Notes under the pieces: generated by a model
What the model saw: the letters and a program-made list of their open reading frames with translations, nothing else
What the model was told of the DNA's origin: nothing
The model's database searches: none
Translations under genes and position numbers: made by a program
Assembly (NCBI RefSeq): GCF_004283755.1
Contig: NZ_SHMH01000008.1
Coordinates: forward strand, 62,001 to 126,000
From: Pseudoxanthomonas winnipegensis
GTDB taxonomy: Bacteria; Pseudomonadota; Gammaproteobacteria; Xanthomonadales; Xanthomonadaceae
Direction of reading: 5' to 3'
Length of the DNA stretch: 64,000 bases
Part shown: in pieces, positions 24,722 to 33,920 of the stretch
Layout: every line of letters begins with the position of its first letter
Numbering within the stretch: position 1 is the first letter of the stretch

Positions 24722-25551
24722 TCGACGACAAGTTCCAGCAGCATTACCGCCAGCAGATGTCCGCGCTGATGGACGGCGCGCTGGCCCCCGACCAGGCGCG
24801 TTTCCTGATGAAGCGCATGGCCGACGACGAGACCCTGGCCGCGACCTGGGAGCGCTGGCAGCTGTGCGGCGACGTGCTGCGCGGCCAGGCCCAGGCGCCG
24901 GCGCCGCACGGCTTCGCCGAGCGGGTGGCCGCCGCCATCGCGGCCCAGCCGGTGCAGCCGGCCGCGAACCAGGCGCCGGCCCGCGGCGGGCGCGTGCTGC
25001 GCTGGGGCGGCGGTGCGGTCGCCGCCGCCGTGGCGTTGGTGGCGGTCTTCATGGCCGGGCAGCAGAGCGGCCGGCCTTCGGCCTCGCCTGAGACACCGGC
25101 GCTGGCCAGCGCGAGCGCGCCAGGGCCGGCGCCTTCGCCCGTAGCGCCGGCTCACGCCGATGCTTCGACCGCGGCCGGATCGGCGCTGCTCGCCTCGGGC
25201 ATGGCCGTGGCCAGCCTGCCGCGCCGGGCCGAGGACAGCCGCCGGGGCAGCGCCACGCGCAACCAGCAGGCCGCCCGGGCGACCGCGGCGATCACCCAGC
25301 AGGCCCTGGCCGCGGTGAACGCGCCGGCACCGCCCATTGCGGCCAGCTCGCAGGATCCGTTCGCCGGCACCCGCCTGGGCCAGCCGGCGGCCCGGCCGTG
25401 GCCGCGCTCCAGCCTGTCCCAGCTGCGCGGCAACGGTGCCTACGCCACCGGTTACGCGCCCGGCGAGCAGAGCTCGTACTACCCGTTTCAGCCGCGCCTG
25501 CCGGTGGCAGAGCCGGCGCCCTCGGCGCAGCCAACCCCGGCGCAGCCGTAA
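24718..25551 (+). CDS. rseA: Anti-sigma-E factor (RseA-like)
   Basis: A protein of 277 residues. The N-terminal anti-sigma domain shows QQMSALMDGALAPDQARFLM and ATWERWQLCGDVLRG, typical of RseA. A membrane segment follows near residues 100-117 ([18 protein letters not shown]). The periplasmic part is Ala/Pro/Ser-rich and low in complexity, ending YYPFQPRLPVAEP. It binds RpoE at the inner membrane until regulated proteolysis releases it. No rseB gene follows; degP/mucD comes next, the order known in Xanthomonas. Confidence 0.9.
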   Translation: MIDDKFQQHYRQQMSALMDGALAPDQARFLMKRMADDETLAATWERWQLCGDVLRGQAQAPAPHGFAERVAAAIAAQPVQPAANQAPARGGRVLRWGGGAVAAAVALVAVFMAGQQSGRPSASPETPALASASAPGPAPSPVAPAHADASTAAGSALLASGMAVASLPRRAEDSRRGSATRNQQAARATAAITQQALAAVNAPAPPIAASSQDPFAGTRLGQPAARPWPRSSLSQLRGNGAYATGYAPGEQSSYYPFQPRLPVAEPAPSAQPTPAQP

Positions 25552-25623
25552 GTCCGGCGGCGGCCCGCGCTGGGCTGCCGCCTCATTCCCACTTCTTCTT
25601 CCGACGCAAAAGGCGAGCAGTCG

Positions 25624-27162
25624 ATGAATCCACGTCTCCGCATGGGCCTGATCGGCCTGGTTTCCCTCACCGTCCCGCTGTCCGCCTGCGCGCAGCAGGG
25701 CGGCAGCGGCGCCGCCGCAGTGGCGCCCACCATCGCCCAGAGCAGCGCACCGCAGATCGTCACCGGCCTGCCGGACTTCACCAAGCTGGTCGAGCAGGTC
25801 GCCCCGGGCGTGGTCAATGTCGATGCCACCATCGGCGACGACAGCAGCAGCGCCGATGATCAGATCACCCAGGACGATGACGACGAACAGGGCATGGACC
25901 AGTCGCAGATCCCGGAAATCTTCCGCCAGATCTTCGGCCCTGGCATGCAGATTCCGGGGCCCGGTCGCGGCGGCGGCGGCCGTCCGCGCGGCGAGTCGAT
26001 GGGCTCGGGCTTCATCATCTCGCCCGACGGCTACATCCTGACCAACAACCACGTGGTCGACGGCTCCAAGAACGTCAAGGTCAAGCTTTCGGATGGCCGC
26101 GAGTTCAAAGCCAAGGTCGTCGGCGCCGACCAGGGCTACGACGTGGCGCTGCTGAAGATCGACACCACCGGCCTGCCGTCGCTGCGCATGGGCGAGTCCA
26201 ACAACCTCAAGCCCGGCCAGTGGGTGGTGGCCATGGGCTCGCCGTTCGGCCTGGATCATTCGGTGACCGCCGGCGTGGTCAGCGCCACCGGCCGCACCCA
26301 GGCCGGGATGGGCGGCAGCAACTACGTGCGCTTCATCCAGACCGACGTGGCGATCAACCCGGGCAACTCCGGCGGCCCGCTGCTCAACACTTCCGGCGAG
26401 GTGGTCGGCATCAATTCGCAGATCTTCTCCCAGTCCGGCGGCTACATGGGCATCAGCTTCGCGATCCCGATCGACCTGGCCGTCAGCGCCGCCGACCAGC
26501 TGAAGAAGACCGGCAAGGTCAGCCGCGCCATGCTGGGCGTGAGCATGAACCAGCGCATCAGCGAGGCGATGGCCAAGACGCTCAAGCTGCCCGATACCAA
26601 CGGCGTGCTGGTGACCCAGGTGACCCCGGGCAGCGGCGCGGCCAAGGCCGGCCTCAAGCCGATGGACGTGATCACCGAGTTCAATGGCGCCAAGATCACC
26701 GACTACTCCGATCTGCCCTCGCGCGTGGCGCCGCTGCCGCCTGGCACCAAGGTCACCCTGACGGTCATCCGCGACGGCTCGCCGCGCAAGGTCGACGTCA
26801 CCCTGACCGAGCTGGACCCGAAGCTGGCCATGGGCGCCCGCGGCGGTCCCGGCGGCCAGGACGAGGAGGGCGGCAGCCGCGCGTCCCCGGCGCTGACGGC
26901 CAAGGAGCTGGGCTTCTCGGTGCAGGCCGACGGGCGCGGCAAGGTCGTGATCGCGGGCGTCAGCCCGGCGGTCAGCCAGGACACCGGCCTGGAGCCGGGG
27001 CTGGCCATCGTCCAGGCCAACCGCCGCGACATCGGCAGCCTGGAGGACTTCAACAAGGCCACCGCCGGCCTGAAGAAGGGCGAGGTGCTGATGCTGCTGG
27101 TCGAGAGCGGCCGCAGCGGCGTGCGCCAGTTCGTCGCAGTCACCGTCGGCGGCGCGCGCTGA
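25624..27162 (+). CDS. mucD: Do-family periplasmic serine protease (DegP/MucD)
   Basis: A protein of 512 residues. The catalytic triad is His in LTNNHVVDG (about 143), Asp in GYDVALLKI (about 172) and Ser in INPGNSGGPLL (about 248). Two PDZ domains follow (VTPGSGAAKAGLKPMDVITE, then the C-terminal VSPAVSQDTGLEPGLAIV). The signal sequence ends LTVPLSACAQQGG, where LSAC fits a lipobox, so the protease may be membrane-anchored. An acidic Asp/Ser stretch (residues about 73-92) and a Gly-rich loop precede the protease core. It removes misfolded envelope proteins and is cotranscribed with rpoE-rseA. Confidence 0.93.
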   Translation: MNPRLRMGLIGLVSLTVPLSACAQQGGSGAAAVAPTIAQSSAPQIVTGLPDFTKLVEQVAPGVVNVDATIGDDSSSADDQITQDDDDEQGMDQSQIPEIFRQIFGPGMQIPGPGRGGGGRPRGESMGSGFIISPDGYILTNNHVVDGSKNVKVKLSDGREFKAKVVGADQGYDVALLKIDTTGLPSLRMGESNNLKPGQWVVAMGSPFGLDHSVTAGVVSATGRTQAGMGGSNYVRFIQTDVAINPGNSGGPLLNTSGEVVGINSQIFSQSGGYMGISFAIPIDLAVSAADQLKKTGKVSRAMLGVSMNQRISEAMAKTLKLPDTNGVLVTQVTPGSGAAKAGLKPMDVITEFNGAKITDYSDLPSRVAPLPPGTKVTLTVIRDGSPRKVDVTLTELDPKLAMGARGGPGGQDEEGGSRASPALTAKELGFSVQADGRGKVVIAGVSPAVSQDTGLEPGLAIVQANRRDIGSLEDFNKATAGLKKGEVLMLLVESGRSGVRQFVAVTVGGAR

Positions 27163-27180
27163 GCGCGCCCCGGTCCTGGC

Positions 27181-27200
27181 GCACCGGGCGATCCCGGTGC
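27181..27200 (+). terminator. Short GC hairpin after mucD
   Basis: GCACCGGG, loop CGAT, CCCGGTGC: a perfect 8-bp stem 19 bases after the mucD stop, without a T-run. It may mark the end of the rpoE operon. Confidence 0.45.
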
Positions 27201-27230
27201 CGGGGCCGGACGGCGGGGCGACGGCGGCCA

Positions 27231-27239
27231 TGCGATAAT
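27231..27239 (+). promoter_or_regulatory. Extended -10 promoter of lepA (TGCGATAAT)
   Basis: TG followed by one base and GATAAT (27234-27239) forms an extended -10 element 38 bases before the lepA ATG; no good -35 is visible. The same TGCGAYAAT pattern precedes rlmD (33881-33889) and nagZ (36043-36051). Confidence 0.6.
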
Positions 27240-27277
27240 CTCCGTTTGCCCTTCGACGGCCCCCGCCCGCCGCCCCC

Positions 27278-29095
27278 ATGCCGCCTGAAACGCCCGCTTC
27301 GATGCGGAACATCCGCAATTTCTCGATCATCGCCCACGTCGACCACGGCAAATCCACCCTGGCCGACCGCATCATCCAGCTGTGCGGTGGTCTGCAGGCC
27401 CGTGAGATGGAGGCCCAGGTGCTCGACTCGAACCCGATCGAGCGCGAGCGCGGCATCACCATCAAGGCCCAGTCCGTCTCGCTGCCGTACAAGGCGCTGG
27501 ACGGCCAGACCTACCAGCTGAACTTCATCGACACCCCCGGCCACGTGGACTTCTCCTACGAGGTCAGCCGCTCCCTGGCCGCGTGCGAGGGCGCGCTGCT
27601 GGTGGTCGATGCCGCCCAGGGCGTGGAAGCCCAGTCGGTGGCCAACTGCTACACCGCCGTCGAGCAGGGCCTGGAAGTGGTGCCGGTGCTCAACAAGATC
27701 GATCTGCCTACAGCCGATATCGAGAAGGCCAAGGCCGAGATCGAGGCGGTGATCGGCATCGACGCCACCGACGCGGTCGCGGTCAGCGCCAAGACCGGCC
27801 TGAACGTCGAGCAGGTGCTGGAGGCCATCGTCCACCGCATCCCGCCCCCGCAGCCGCGCGACACCGACAAGCTGCAGGCGCTGATCATCGACTCGTGGTT
27901 CGACAACTACCTGGGCGTGGTCTCGCTGGTGCGCGTGATGCAGGGCGAGATCGGCCCGAAGTCCAAGATCCTGGTGATGTCCACCGGCCGCACACACGAG
28001 GTGGACAAGGTCGGCGTGTTCACGCCCAAGCGCAAGGAGCTGCCCAAGCTGGGCGCCGGCGAGGTGGGCTGGATCACCGCCTCGATCAAGGACGTGCACG
28101 GCGCGCCGGTCGGCGACACGCTGACCCTGGCCTCGGACCCCGCCCCGGGGCCGCTGCCGGGCTTCCAGGAGATGCAGCCGCGCGTGTTCGCCGGCCTGTT
28201 CCCGACTAATGCCGAGGACTATCCGGCCCTGCGCGAGGCGCTGGAGAAGCTGCGCCTGAACGATGCGGCGTTGCGCTTCGAACCGGAAAGCTCCGAGGCG
28301 ATGGGCTTCGGCTTCCGCTGCGGCTTCCTGGGCATGCTGCACATGGAAATCGTGCAGGAGCGCCTGGAGCGCGAGTACGACCTGGACCTGATCAGCACCG
28401 CGCCGACGGTGGTCTACGAGGTGCTCAAGACCGACGGCAGCATAGTCTCGCTGGACAACCCGGCCAAGCTGCCGCAGTCCAACCTGATCGAGGAGGTGCG
28501 CGAGCCGATCATCCGCGCCAACATCCTCACGCCGGAAGCCTATATCGGCAACATCATCAAGCTGTGCGAGGAAAAGCGCGGCGTGCAGATCGGCATCCAG
28601 TACCTGGCGAGCCAGGTGCAGATCAGCTACGAGCTGCCGATGGCCGAGGTGGTGCTGGACTTCTTCGACAAGCTCAAGTCGGTCTCGCGCGGCTATGCCT
28701 CGCTGGACTATTCGTTCCTGCGCTTCCAGGCCGGCCCGTTCGTGCGCCTGGACACGCTGATCAACGGCGACAAGGTCGACGCGCTGAGCCTGATCGTGCA
28801 CCGCAGCCAGGCCGATCGCCGCGGCCGCGAGCTGTGCGAGAAGATGAAGGAACTGATCCCGCGGCAGATGTTCGACGTGGCCATCCAGGCCGCCGTCGGC
28901 GCGCAGATCATCGCCCGTTCCACGGTCAAGGCCATGCGCAAGAACGTGCTGGCCAAGTGCTATGGTGGCGACATCACGCGCAAGAAGAAGCTTCTGGAAA
29001 AGCAGAAGGAAGGCAAGAAGCGCATGAAGCAGGTCGGCCGCGTGGAGATTCCGCAGGAGGCCTTCCTGGCCGTGCTGCAGGTGGACAGCAAGTAA
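27278..29095 (+). CDS. lepA: Elongation factor 4 (LepA), ribosome-associated GTPase
   Basis: A protein of up to 605 residues. GTPase motifs: [14 protein letters not shown] (G1), RGITIKAQ (G2), DTPGHVDF (G3), NKIDLPTAD (G4) and VSAKTG (G5). The LepA-specific C-terminal region includes [20 protein letters not shown]. It acts on ribosomes during initiation or elongation under stress. The usual family start is [16 protein letters not shown], which here is ATG 27302; ATG 27278 would add eight residues. It heads lepA-lepB-DUF4845-rnc. Confidence 0.96.
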   Translation: MPPETPASMRNIRNFSIIAHVDHGKSTLADRIIQLCGGLQAREMEAQVLDSNPIERERGITIKAQSVSLPYKALDGQTYQLNFIDTPGHVDFSYEVSRSLAACEGALLVVDAAQGVEAQSVANCYTAVEQGLEVVPVLNKIDLPTADIEKAKAEIEAVIGIDATDAVAVSAKTGLNVEQVLEAIVHRIPPPQPRDTDKLQALIIDSWFDNYLGVVSLVRVMQGEIGPKSKILVMSTGRTHEVDKVGVFTPKRKELPKLGAGEVGWITASIKDVHGAPVGDTLTLASDPAPGPLPGFQEMQPRVFAGLFPTNAEDYPALREALEKLRLNDAALRFEPESSEAMGFGFRCGFLGMLHMEIVQERLEREYDLDLISTAPTVVYEVLKTDGSIVSLDNPAKLPQSNLIEEVREPIIRANILTPEAYIGNIIKLCEEKRGVQIGIQYLASQVQISYELPMAEVVLDFFDKLKSVSRGYASLDYSFLRFQAGPFVRLDTLINGDKVDALSLIVHRSQADRRGRELCEKMKELIPRQMFDVAIQAAVGAQIIARSTVKAMRKNVLAKCYGGDITRKKKLLEKQKEGKKRMKQVGRVEIPQEAFLAVLQVDSK

Positions 29096-29128
29096 GAGGC
29101 AGGCCGGCCCTGGCGCCGGCTGCAGGCG

Positions 29129-29157
29129 GGGCGGGTCGCATGGCCCGCCCTAGTTTT
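29129..29157 (+). terminator. Hairpin with T-run between lepA and lepB
   Basis: GGGCGGG (29129-29135) pairs with CCCGCCC (29144-29150) and is followed by TAGTTTT. It is likely an intrinsic terminator or attenuator inside the lepA-lepB spacer, lowering read-through into lepB. Confidence 0.65.
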
Positions 29158-29204
29158 GTGCAAGTACGCGCGATGCCCGCCGCATCGCGCGATAAGGACA
29201 AGCG

Positions 29205-29999
29205 ATGGTCTGGTTCGAAACAATCCTGGTCGTGCTCACCCTGCTGACCGGCTTCATCTGGCTGCTGGACAAGCTGTTTCTGGCCAAGCGCCGCGCCGCC
29301 AAGGCCGGCCTGCTGGACGAAGAGCCGGTGCTGGTGGATTACTCCAAGGCGTTCTTCCCGGTGCTGGCGATCGTGCTGATCCTGCGCAGCTTCGTGGCCG
29401 AGCCGTTCAAGATCCCGTCGGCCTCGATGATGCCCAACCTGCTGATCGGCGACTTCATCCTGGTCAACAAGTTCTCCTACGGCCTGCGTCTGCCGATCAC
29501 CAACACCAAGTTCCTGCCGCTGGGCGAGCCCAAGCGCGGCGACGTGGTGGTGTTCAAGCCGCCGATGGATCCGGAGAACAACTGGGTCAAGCGCATCATC
29601 GGCCTGCCGGGCGACACCATCACCTTCTCCGGCAACACGCTGGCGATCAACGGCGTGCCGGTGCAGTACAAGCCGCTGGGCACCTATACCGGCCGCGGCC
29701 TGCCGCCGGGCAGCGACCGGGTGACCCTGCTGCAGGAAGACCTGCCGGGCAAGACCCACACCATCTACGAAGACCTGGGCCACTACGTCGGCGAGGGCAC
29801 CTGGAAGGTGCCGCCGGGGCACTATTTCGTGATGGGCGACAATCGTGATAATAGCGAGGACAGCCGCCTGTGGCCTGACACGCACTTCCTGCCCGAGTCC
29901 AACCTGCGCGGCAAGGCGTTCGTGATCTGGCTCAACTGCGAGGGCTGGTTCTGCAAGAACGGGTTCGATCCCTCCCGCATCGGGACCCGGATCGAGTGA
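29205..29999 (+). CDS. lepB: Signal peptidase I
   Basis: A protein of 264 residues. Two N-terminal membrane segments (about 3-22 and 48-64) precede the catalytic Ser in KIPSASMMPNLL (about 74) and Lys in WVKRIIGLPGD (about 129). GHYFVMGDNRDNSEDSR is the conserved box D/E. It removes signal peptides from secreted proteins at the inner membrane. It is followed closely by the DUF4845 gene, as in related genomes. Confidence 0.96.
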   Translation: MVWFETILVVLTLLTGFIWLLDKLFLAKRRAAKAGLLDEEPVLVDYSKAFFPVLAIVLILRSFVAEPFKIPSASMMPNLLIGDFILVNKFSYGLRLPITNTKFLPLGEPKRGDVVVFKPPMDPENNWVKRIIGLPGDTITFSGNTLAINGVPVQYKPLGTYTGRGLPPGSDRVTLLQEDLPGKTHTIYEDLGHYVGEGTWKVPPGHYFVMGDNRDNSEDSRLWPDTHFLPESNLRGKAFVIWLNCEGWFCKNGFDPSRIGTRIE

Positions 30000-30028
30000 C
30001 GCGGTTCCACAGGGGTGAGGGGAAGGAC

Positions 30029-30412
30029 ATGAAGCGCAACCAGAGCGGCATGACGCTGATCGGTTTTGTGATCACGCTGGCGGTGGTCGGATTCGCCGCC
30101 TATATCGGCATGAAGCTGTTCCCGATGTATCAGGAGTTCTATTCGGTCAAGGCCGCGGCCAAGGGCCTGTCCGAGCAGTCCGGCTCGGCGGACATGGATC
30201 CGGCGCGGCTGCAGGACCTGTTCTTCCGTCGCCTGGACATCAACTACTCCGAGAACGTCAAGCCGGAGAACGTGAAGTTCAAGCGCATCAACAACGGCTG
30301 GAACCTGCACGTGCAGTACGAAGTGCGCCGGCCGATGATCGGCAACCTGGACGTGGTCGGCAAGTTCGAGACCTCGCAGGACATCGTGCGGAGCGGTGGT
30401 GGCGAAGGCTGA
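30029..30412 (+). CDS. DUF4845 membrane-anchored protein
   Basis: A protein of 127 residues. It starts [20 protein letters not shown], one membrane helix preceded by a GM-TLIGF segment that looks like a type IV pilin N-terminus. The soluble part holds the DUF4845 pattern ([19 protein letters not shown] and [19 protein letters not shown]). Function is unknown; the gene is conserved between lepB and rnc in this group. ATG 30029 has GAGGGGAAGG upstream; GTG 29996 overlapping lepB is a poorer choice. Confidence 0.85.
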   Translation: MKRNQSGMTLIGFVITLAVVGFAAYIGMKLFPMYQEFYSVKAAAKGLSEQSGSADMDPARLQDLFFRRLDINYSENVKPENVKFKRINNGWNLHVQYEVRRPMIGNLDVVGKFETSQDIVRSGGGEG

Positions 30413-31079
30413 GCCGACGGCCGGCGGTGCGGGCATCGGTCATGTCTTCACCGATCCGCAGCTGCTGGCCCAGGCGCTGACCCATCGCAGCGCCGGCGCG
30501 GTCCACAACGAACGGCTGGAATTCCTCGGCGACAGCATCGTCAACCTGCTGATCGCCGAAGCGCTGTTCCAGCGCTGGCCCAAGGCCGACGAGGGCGCAC
30601 TGACCCGTGCGCGCGCCGAGCTGGTGCGCGAAGGCTCGCTGGCGACCCTGGCGCGTGAGCTCGATCTGGGCGCGCGTCTGACCCTGGGCCCGGGCGAGCT
30701 GAAGTCCGGCGGGCATCGCCGCGATTCGATCCTGGCCGATGCGCTGGAGGCGGTCGTGGCCGCGATCTACCTGGACGCCGGCTTCGAGGCCTGCCGCGCG
30801 CGCGTGCTGCCCTGGTTCGAATCGGCCTTGGCCGCCCTGCCGGTCGGCAAGCCGGAGAAGGACCCCAAGACCCGCCTGCAGGAATGGCTGCAGGGCCGGC
30901 AGAAGGCGCTGCCCAGCTACGAGCTGGTCTCCGAGAGCGGCGAGGAGCACGCGCGCCATTTTCAGGTGCGCTGCGTGCTGACCGACCCCGTGCTGTCGGC
31001 CGAAGGCGAGGGCGGCTCGCGCCGCGCCGCCGAACAGGCGGCCGCCGCCGCCGTGATCGCCCAGCTGCCGCGCAAATAA
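30396..31079 (+). CDS. rnc: Ribonuclease III
   Basis: A protein of 227 residues. The catalytic signature is [14 protein letters not shown] (about 36-49), with a second acidic site in [20 protein letters not shown]. The double-stranded RNA-binding domain occupies the C-terminus ([13 protein letters not shown] to [14 protein letters not shown]). It processes rRNA precursors and structured mRNAs. The start is one of two tandem GTGs (30396/30399) overlapping the DUF4845 gene. Confidence 0.95.
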   Translation: MVAKAEPTAGGAGIGHVFTDPQLLAQALTHRSAGAVHNERLEFLGDSIVNLLIAEALFQRWPKADEGALTRARAELVREGSLATLARELDLGARLTLGPGELKSGGHRRDSILADALEAVVAAIYLDAGFEACRARVLPWFESALAALPVGKPEKDPKTRLQEWLQGRQKALPSYELVSESGEEHARHFQVRCVLTDPVLSAEGEGGSRRAAEQAAAAAVIAQLPRK

Positions 31080-31171
31080 TCGGCGAGGCCGGCGTGCGGT
31101 TCGGCCCAGCGCTCCAACGGCCGACCGCCCCGTTCGTCACTTCCGTACACACCGCCCCCGCCCACACGTCC

Positions 31172-31183
31172 TAAGCTGTCCCC
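31172..31183 (+). promoter_or_regulatory. Possible -10 box directly before era
   Basis: TAAGCT at 31172-31177 lies 6 bases before the era ATG at 31184, so transcription could start at or next to the start codon. No Shine-Dalgarno sequence is visible. No convincing -35 was found. Confidence 0.4.
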
Positions 31184-32092
31184 ATGAACGAGTCCAAGCC
31201 CCACCGTAGCGGCAGCGTTGCGGTCATCGGCCGTCCCAACGTCGGCAAGTCCACCCTGACCAATGCGCTGGTCGGCGCCAAGGTGTCGATCACCTCCAGC
31301 CGTCCGCAGACCACGCGTCACCGCCTGCTGGGCATCGCGACCTTTCCGGAAGGGCAGATCGTGCTGGTCGATACGCCCGGCCTGCACAAGCAGCAGGGCA
31401 AGTATTCGGCCTCGGCCATGAGCCGGGTCATGAACCGCGCCGCGCGCGGCGCGCTCGAAGGCGTCGATGCCGGCCTGCTGGTGATCGAGGCCGGGCGCTG
31501 GGACGAGACCGATACGCTGGCCTACAACGTGCTCAGCGACGCCAAGATCCCGCTGGTGCTGGTGATCAACAAGGTCGACCGGCTCAAGGACAAGTCCGAG
31601 CTGCTGCCGTTCCTGGCGCAGGTGAGCGAGGGCCGCAGCTTCGCCGCCGTGCACCCGATCTCGGCCCTGAAGAAGAGCGGCCTGGACGCGCTGGTGCGCG
31701 ACATCCTGGCGCAGCTGCCCGAAGCGCCGCCGATGTACGGCGAGGACGAGATCACCGACCGCAGCGAGCGCTTCCTGGCCGGCGAGCTGGTACGCGAGCA
31801 GCTGATGCGCCAGCTCGGCGCCGAGCTGCCGTACGCCACCACCACCGAGATCGAACACTTCACCGTGGACGGCAACATGCTGCGCATCGGCGCGGTGATC
31901 TGGGTCGAACGCGAGAGCCAGAAGGCCATCGTCATCGGCAAGAGTGGCGCGCGCCTGAAGGACATCGGCAGTAAGGCGCGCCAGCAGATGGAGCATCTGT
32001 TCGACCGCAAGGTCTTCCTGGAAACCTGGGTCCGCGTGCGCGAGGGCTGGTCGGACGACGAGACCGCGCTGAAGGCGTTCGGGTACGAATAG
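31184..32092 (+). CDS. era: GTPase Era
   Basis: A protein of 302 residues. GTPase motifs: [14 protein letters not shown] (G1), [14 protein letters not shown] (G3) and NKVDRLKDK (G4). A C-terminal KH domain follows with [20 protein letters not shown]. It binds the 3' end of 16S rRNA during 30S assembly. It is placed after rnc and before recO as in most gamma-proteobacteria. The upstream spacer lacks a ribosome-binding site. Confidence 0.96.
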   Translation: MNESKPHRSGSVAVIGRPNVGKSTLTNALVGAKVSITSSRPQTTRHRLLGIATFPEGQIVLVDTPGLHKQQGKYSASAMSRVMNRAARGALEGVDAGLLVIEAGRWDETDTLAYNVLSDAKIPLVLVINKVDRLKDKSELLPFLAQVSEGRSFAAVHPISALKKSGLDALVRDILAQLPEAPPMYGEDEITDRSERFLAGELVREQLMRQLGAELPYATTTEIEHFTVDGNMLRIGAVIWVERESQKAIVIGKSGARLKDIGSKARQQMEHLFDRKVFLETWVRVREGWSDDETALKAFGYE

Positions 32093-32220
32093 GGAAGTGG
32101 GCGAAGCGAAGTGAGCAGCGAGGAGCAGCCTGGGCGCACAACACACTGCGCGACCTCAGGCGCCTTGGGTGTCGCTGGCTTTTGCTCATCGCTAACGTCT
32201 CTGCGCGCACGTCTGCCTCC
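32093..32220. repeat. GTGAGC-type repeat spacer before recO
   Basis: The spacer contains GCGAAGTGAGCAGCGAGGAG (near 32106-32125), clearly related to GAAGTGAGCAGTGAGCG before the HIT gene. The right half (GCTCATCGCTAACGTC, near 32184) is more diverged, so the inverted repeat is weaker here. It ends at the recO start codon. Confidence 0.45.
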
Positions 32221-32970
32221 ATGGAGCTGATCGCCGAGCCGGTCTTCGTTCTCCACACCCGGCCCTGGCGCGAGACCAGTCTGCTGGTCGAGGTGCTGAG
32301 CGCCGGCCATGGCCGGCTGGGCGTGGTCGCGCGCAGCGTGCAGGGGCCGAAGAAGCAGGTGCTGCGCGCGGCGCTGCAGCCGCTGCAGCACATACGGCTC
32401 GAAGCGCAGCTGCGCGGTGAACTGGGGCGGCTGACCGGCGCCGAGGCGCTGGACGCCGCGCCGCGCCTGCAGGGCGATGCGATGCTCGCCGCGTTCTACA
32501 TCAATGAGCTGGTGCTGCGCCTGGCCCCGCGCCAAGACCCGCTGCCGGACCTGTATCTGGCCTATGCCCGGGTGCGCGCGCGCCTGGCCCACGACGAGCC
32601 GCTGGCGTGGTCGTTGCGCCGCTTCGAGCGCGACCTGCTCGAGGCGATCGGTTTCGGCCTGGTGCTCGATCACGATGGCGACGGCGCGCCGGTCGACCCG
32701 GCCGCGCGCTACCGCCTGGACCCCGAGCACGGCCCGCGCCGGCTGCTGAGCGAGCGCAGCGGCGAGCGCGCCTCGGCGCCCAGCGGCCGCGCGCTGCTGG
32801 CGCTGGCCTCCGACGCCCAGCCCGAGGCGGCCGACCTGGCCGACCTGCGCCGGGCGATGCGCCAGCTGCTGGCCCACCACCTGGGCGCCCGCGGCCTGAA
32901 GTCCTGGGACATGCTGGCCGCGCTGCCGCGCCCGTCGACACCCTCGGCCACCAGCGAAGATGCCACCTGA
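32221..32970 (+). CDS. recO: DNA repair protein RecO
   Basis: A protein of 249 residues. The N-terminal OB fold is visible as [35 protein letters not shown] and [11 protein letters not shown]; the helical middle contains [11 protein letters not shown]. It anneals complementary strands and loads RecA with RecR, also encoded in this window. It has no zinc-finger cysteines, as is common in gamma-proteobacterial RecO. ATG 32221 matches the family N-terminus. pdxJ, usually next in E. coli, is not here. Confidence 0.93.
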   Translation: MELIAEPVFVLHTRPWRETSLLVEVLSAGHGRLGVVARSVQGPKKQVLRAALQPLQHIRLEAQLRGELGRLTGAEALDAAPRLQGDAMLAAFYINELVLRLAPRQDPLPDLYLAYARVRARLAHDEPLAWSLRRFERDLLEAIGFGLVLDHDGDGAPVDPAARYRLDPEHGPRRLLSERSGERASAPSGRALLALASDAQPEAADLADLRRAMRQLLAHHLGARGLKSWDMLAALPRPSTPSATSEDAT

Positions 32971-33018
32971 AACACTGGTGGGAGCGCCTGCCTCTTCCGA
33001 TCAGATCGCCGCCTCCCT

Positions 33019-33112
33019 GTAGAGCGGAGCTTGCTCCGCTGGAGGCTTCCCGAGGAACCGAACGAAGAGCAGCGGAGTCCCCAAGAGGGGATTGCCACAA
33101 GCTCCGCTCTAC
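33019..33112. repeat. GTAG-type REP pair with an interrupted right arm
   Basis: The left arm is intact from GTAG at 33019. The right arm reads AGCGGAG (33071-33077), then 20 extra bases (33078-33097, containing TCCCCAAGAGGGGA, itself a hairpin), then CAAGCTCCGCTCTAC (33098-33112). The other three copies lack the insertion. It lies between the convergent recO and receiver-HPt genes. Confidence 0.85.
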
Positions 33113-33126
33113 CGACAGGCGGTGGC

Positions 33127-33828
33127 TCAGGCGCGCGTCTGTTGCCAGGCGGCGTGGAATTCGGCCTGGGCGGCGCGGTCAGGCAGGCTGGCGTCCAGGG
33201 TCTTGGCGGCGGCGTGCAGACGGGCGGCGCCGACGAAGCCGCTGCTGGCGCGCAGGCGATGCAGCTGCTGGTGGGCGCCAGGCAGGTCGTCGGCGGCCAA
33301 GGCGGCCTCGATGGCGGCGGCCTGGGTGTCGAGCTCCTGCAGGAACAGCCCGCGCAGCGTCTGCAGATGGTCGTGGTTGCCGCCCAGCGCCGACAGCGCC
33401 GCCGCGTCGTCCCACACCGGCACCTCGTCGCTGCAGGTGCGGATGGCCGCGGTCTCCGGCGGGGTGCGCGCCTGCAGCGCATCGCGCGCGGCCTGGCGCA
33501 GCGAGGCCGCGCCGACCGGCTTGACCACCACCGCGGCAAAGCCGGAGGCGCACAGCGCGGCGTGCAGGCTGGGCGAGGGGTCGGCGGTATGCGCCAGCGC
33601 CGGCAGCGCCGGCTGGCGCGCGCGCAGGCGGGCCAGCAGGGCATCGCCGCGGCCGTCGGGCAGGTTGGCATCGACCAGGCACAGGTCGAAGCGGCCCTCG
33701 GTCGCGAGCGCCTCGGACTGGCTGCGGGCGACGGCCACGGTGGCCGGCAGCGTTTCGAGCGCAGCGCGCATGAACTCGCTGGTGGTTGGGTCGTCCTCGA
33801 CCAGCAGGATGTGGGGCGTGGCGGCCAT
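33127..33828 (-). CDS. Response regulator fused to an HPt domain
   Basis: A protein of 233 residues. The receiver domain begins HILLVEDDPTTSEFM, with phospho-acceptor Asp about 53 in CLVDANLPDG and the conserved Lys in VVVKPVG. The C-terminal part (about 140-233) is a histidine phosphotransfer domain with LHRLRASSGFVGA (His about 190). Such proteins relay phosphate inside multistep phosphorelays; there is no output domain and no histidine kinase nearby. ATG 33828 has AAAGGAG upstream. It is convergent with recO. Confidence 0.85.
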   Translation of the reverse strand: MAATPHILLVEDDPTTSEFMRAALETLPATVAVARSQSEALATEGRFDLCLVDANLPDGRGDALLARLRARQPALPALAHTADPSPSLHAALCASGFAAVVVKPVGAASLRQAARDALQARTPPETAAIRTCSDEVPVWDDAAALSALGGNHDHLQTLRGLFLQELDTQAAAIEAALAADDLPGAHQQLHRLRASSGFVGAARLHAAAKTLDASLPDRAAQAEFHAAWQQTRA

Positions 33829-33880
33829 GCGGGCTCCTTTCGCGGCGGCGGGCCGCGCCGGGCGTCGGCCCCGGCGCTTC

Positions 33881-33889
33881 TGCGACAAT
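33881..33889 (+). promoter_or_regulatory. Extended -10 promoter of rlmD (TGCGACAAT)
   Basis: TGCGACAAT, preceded by CTTC, lies 31 bases before the rlmD GTG. The same CTTCTGCGACAAT string precedes nagZ. Confidence 0.55.
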
Positions 33890-33920
33890 ACGCGATTCCC
33901 CGCACGCAGCTCATCGCCAC

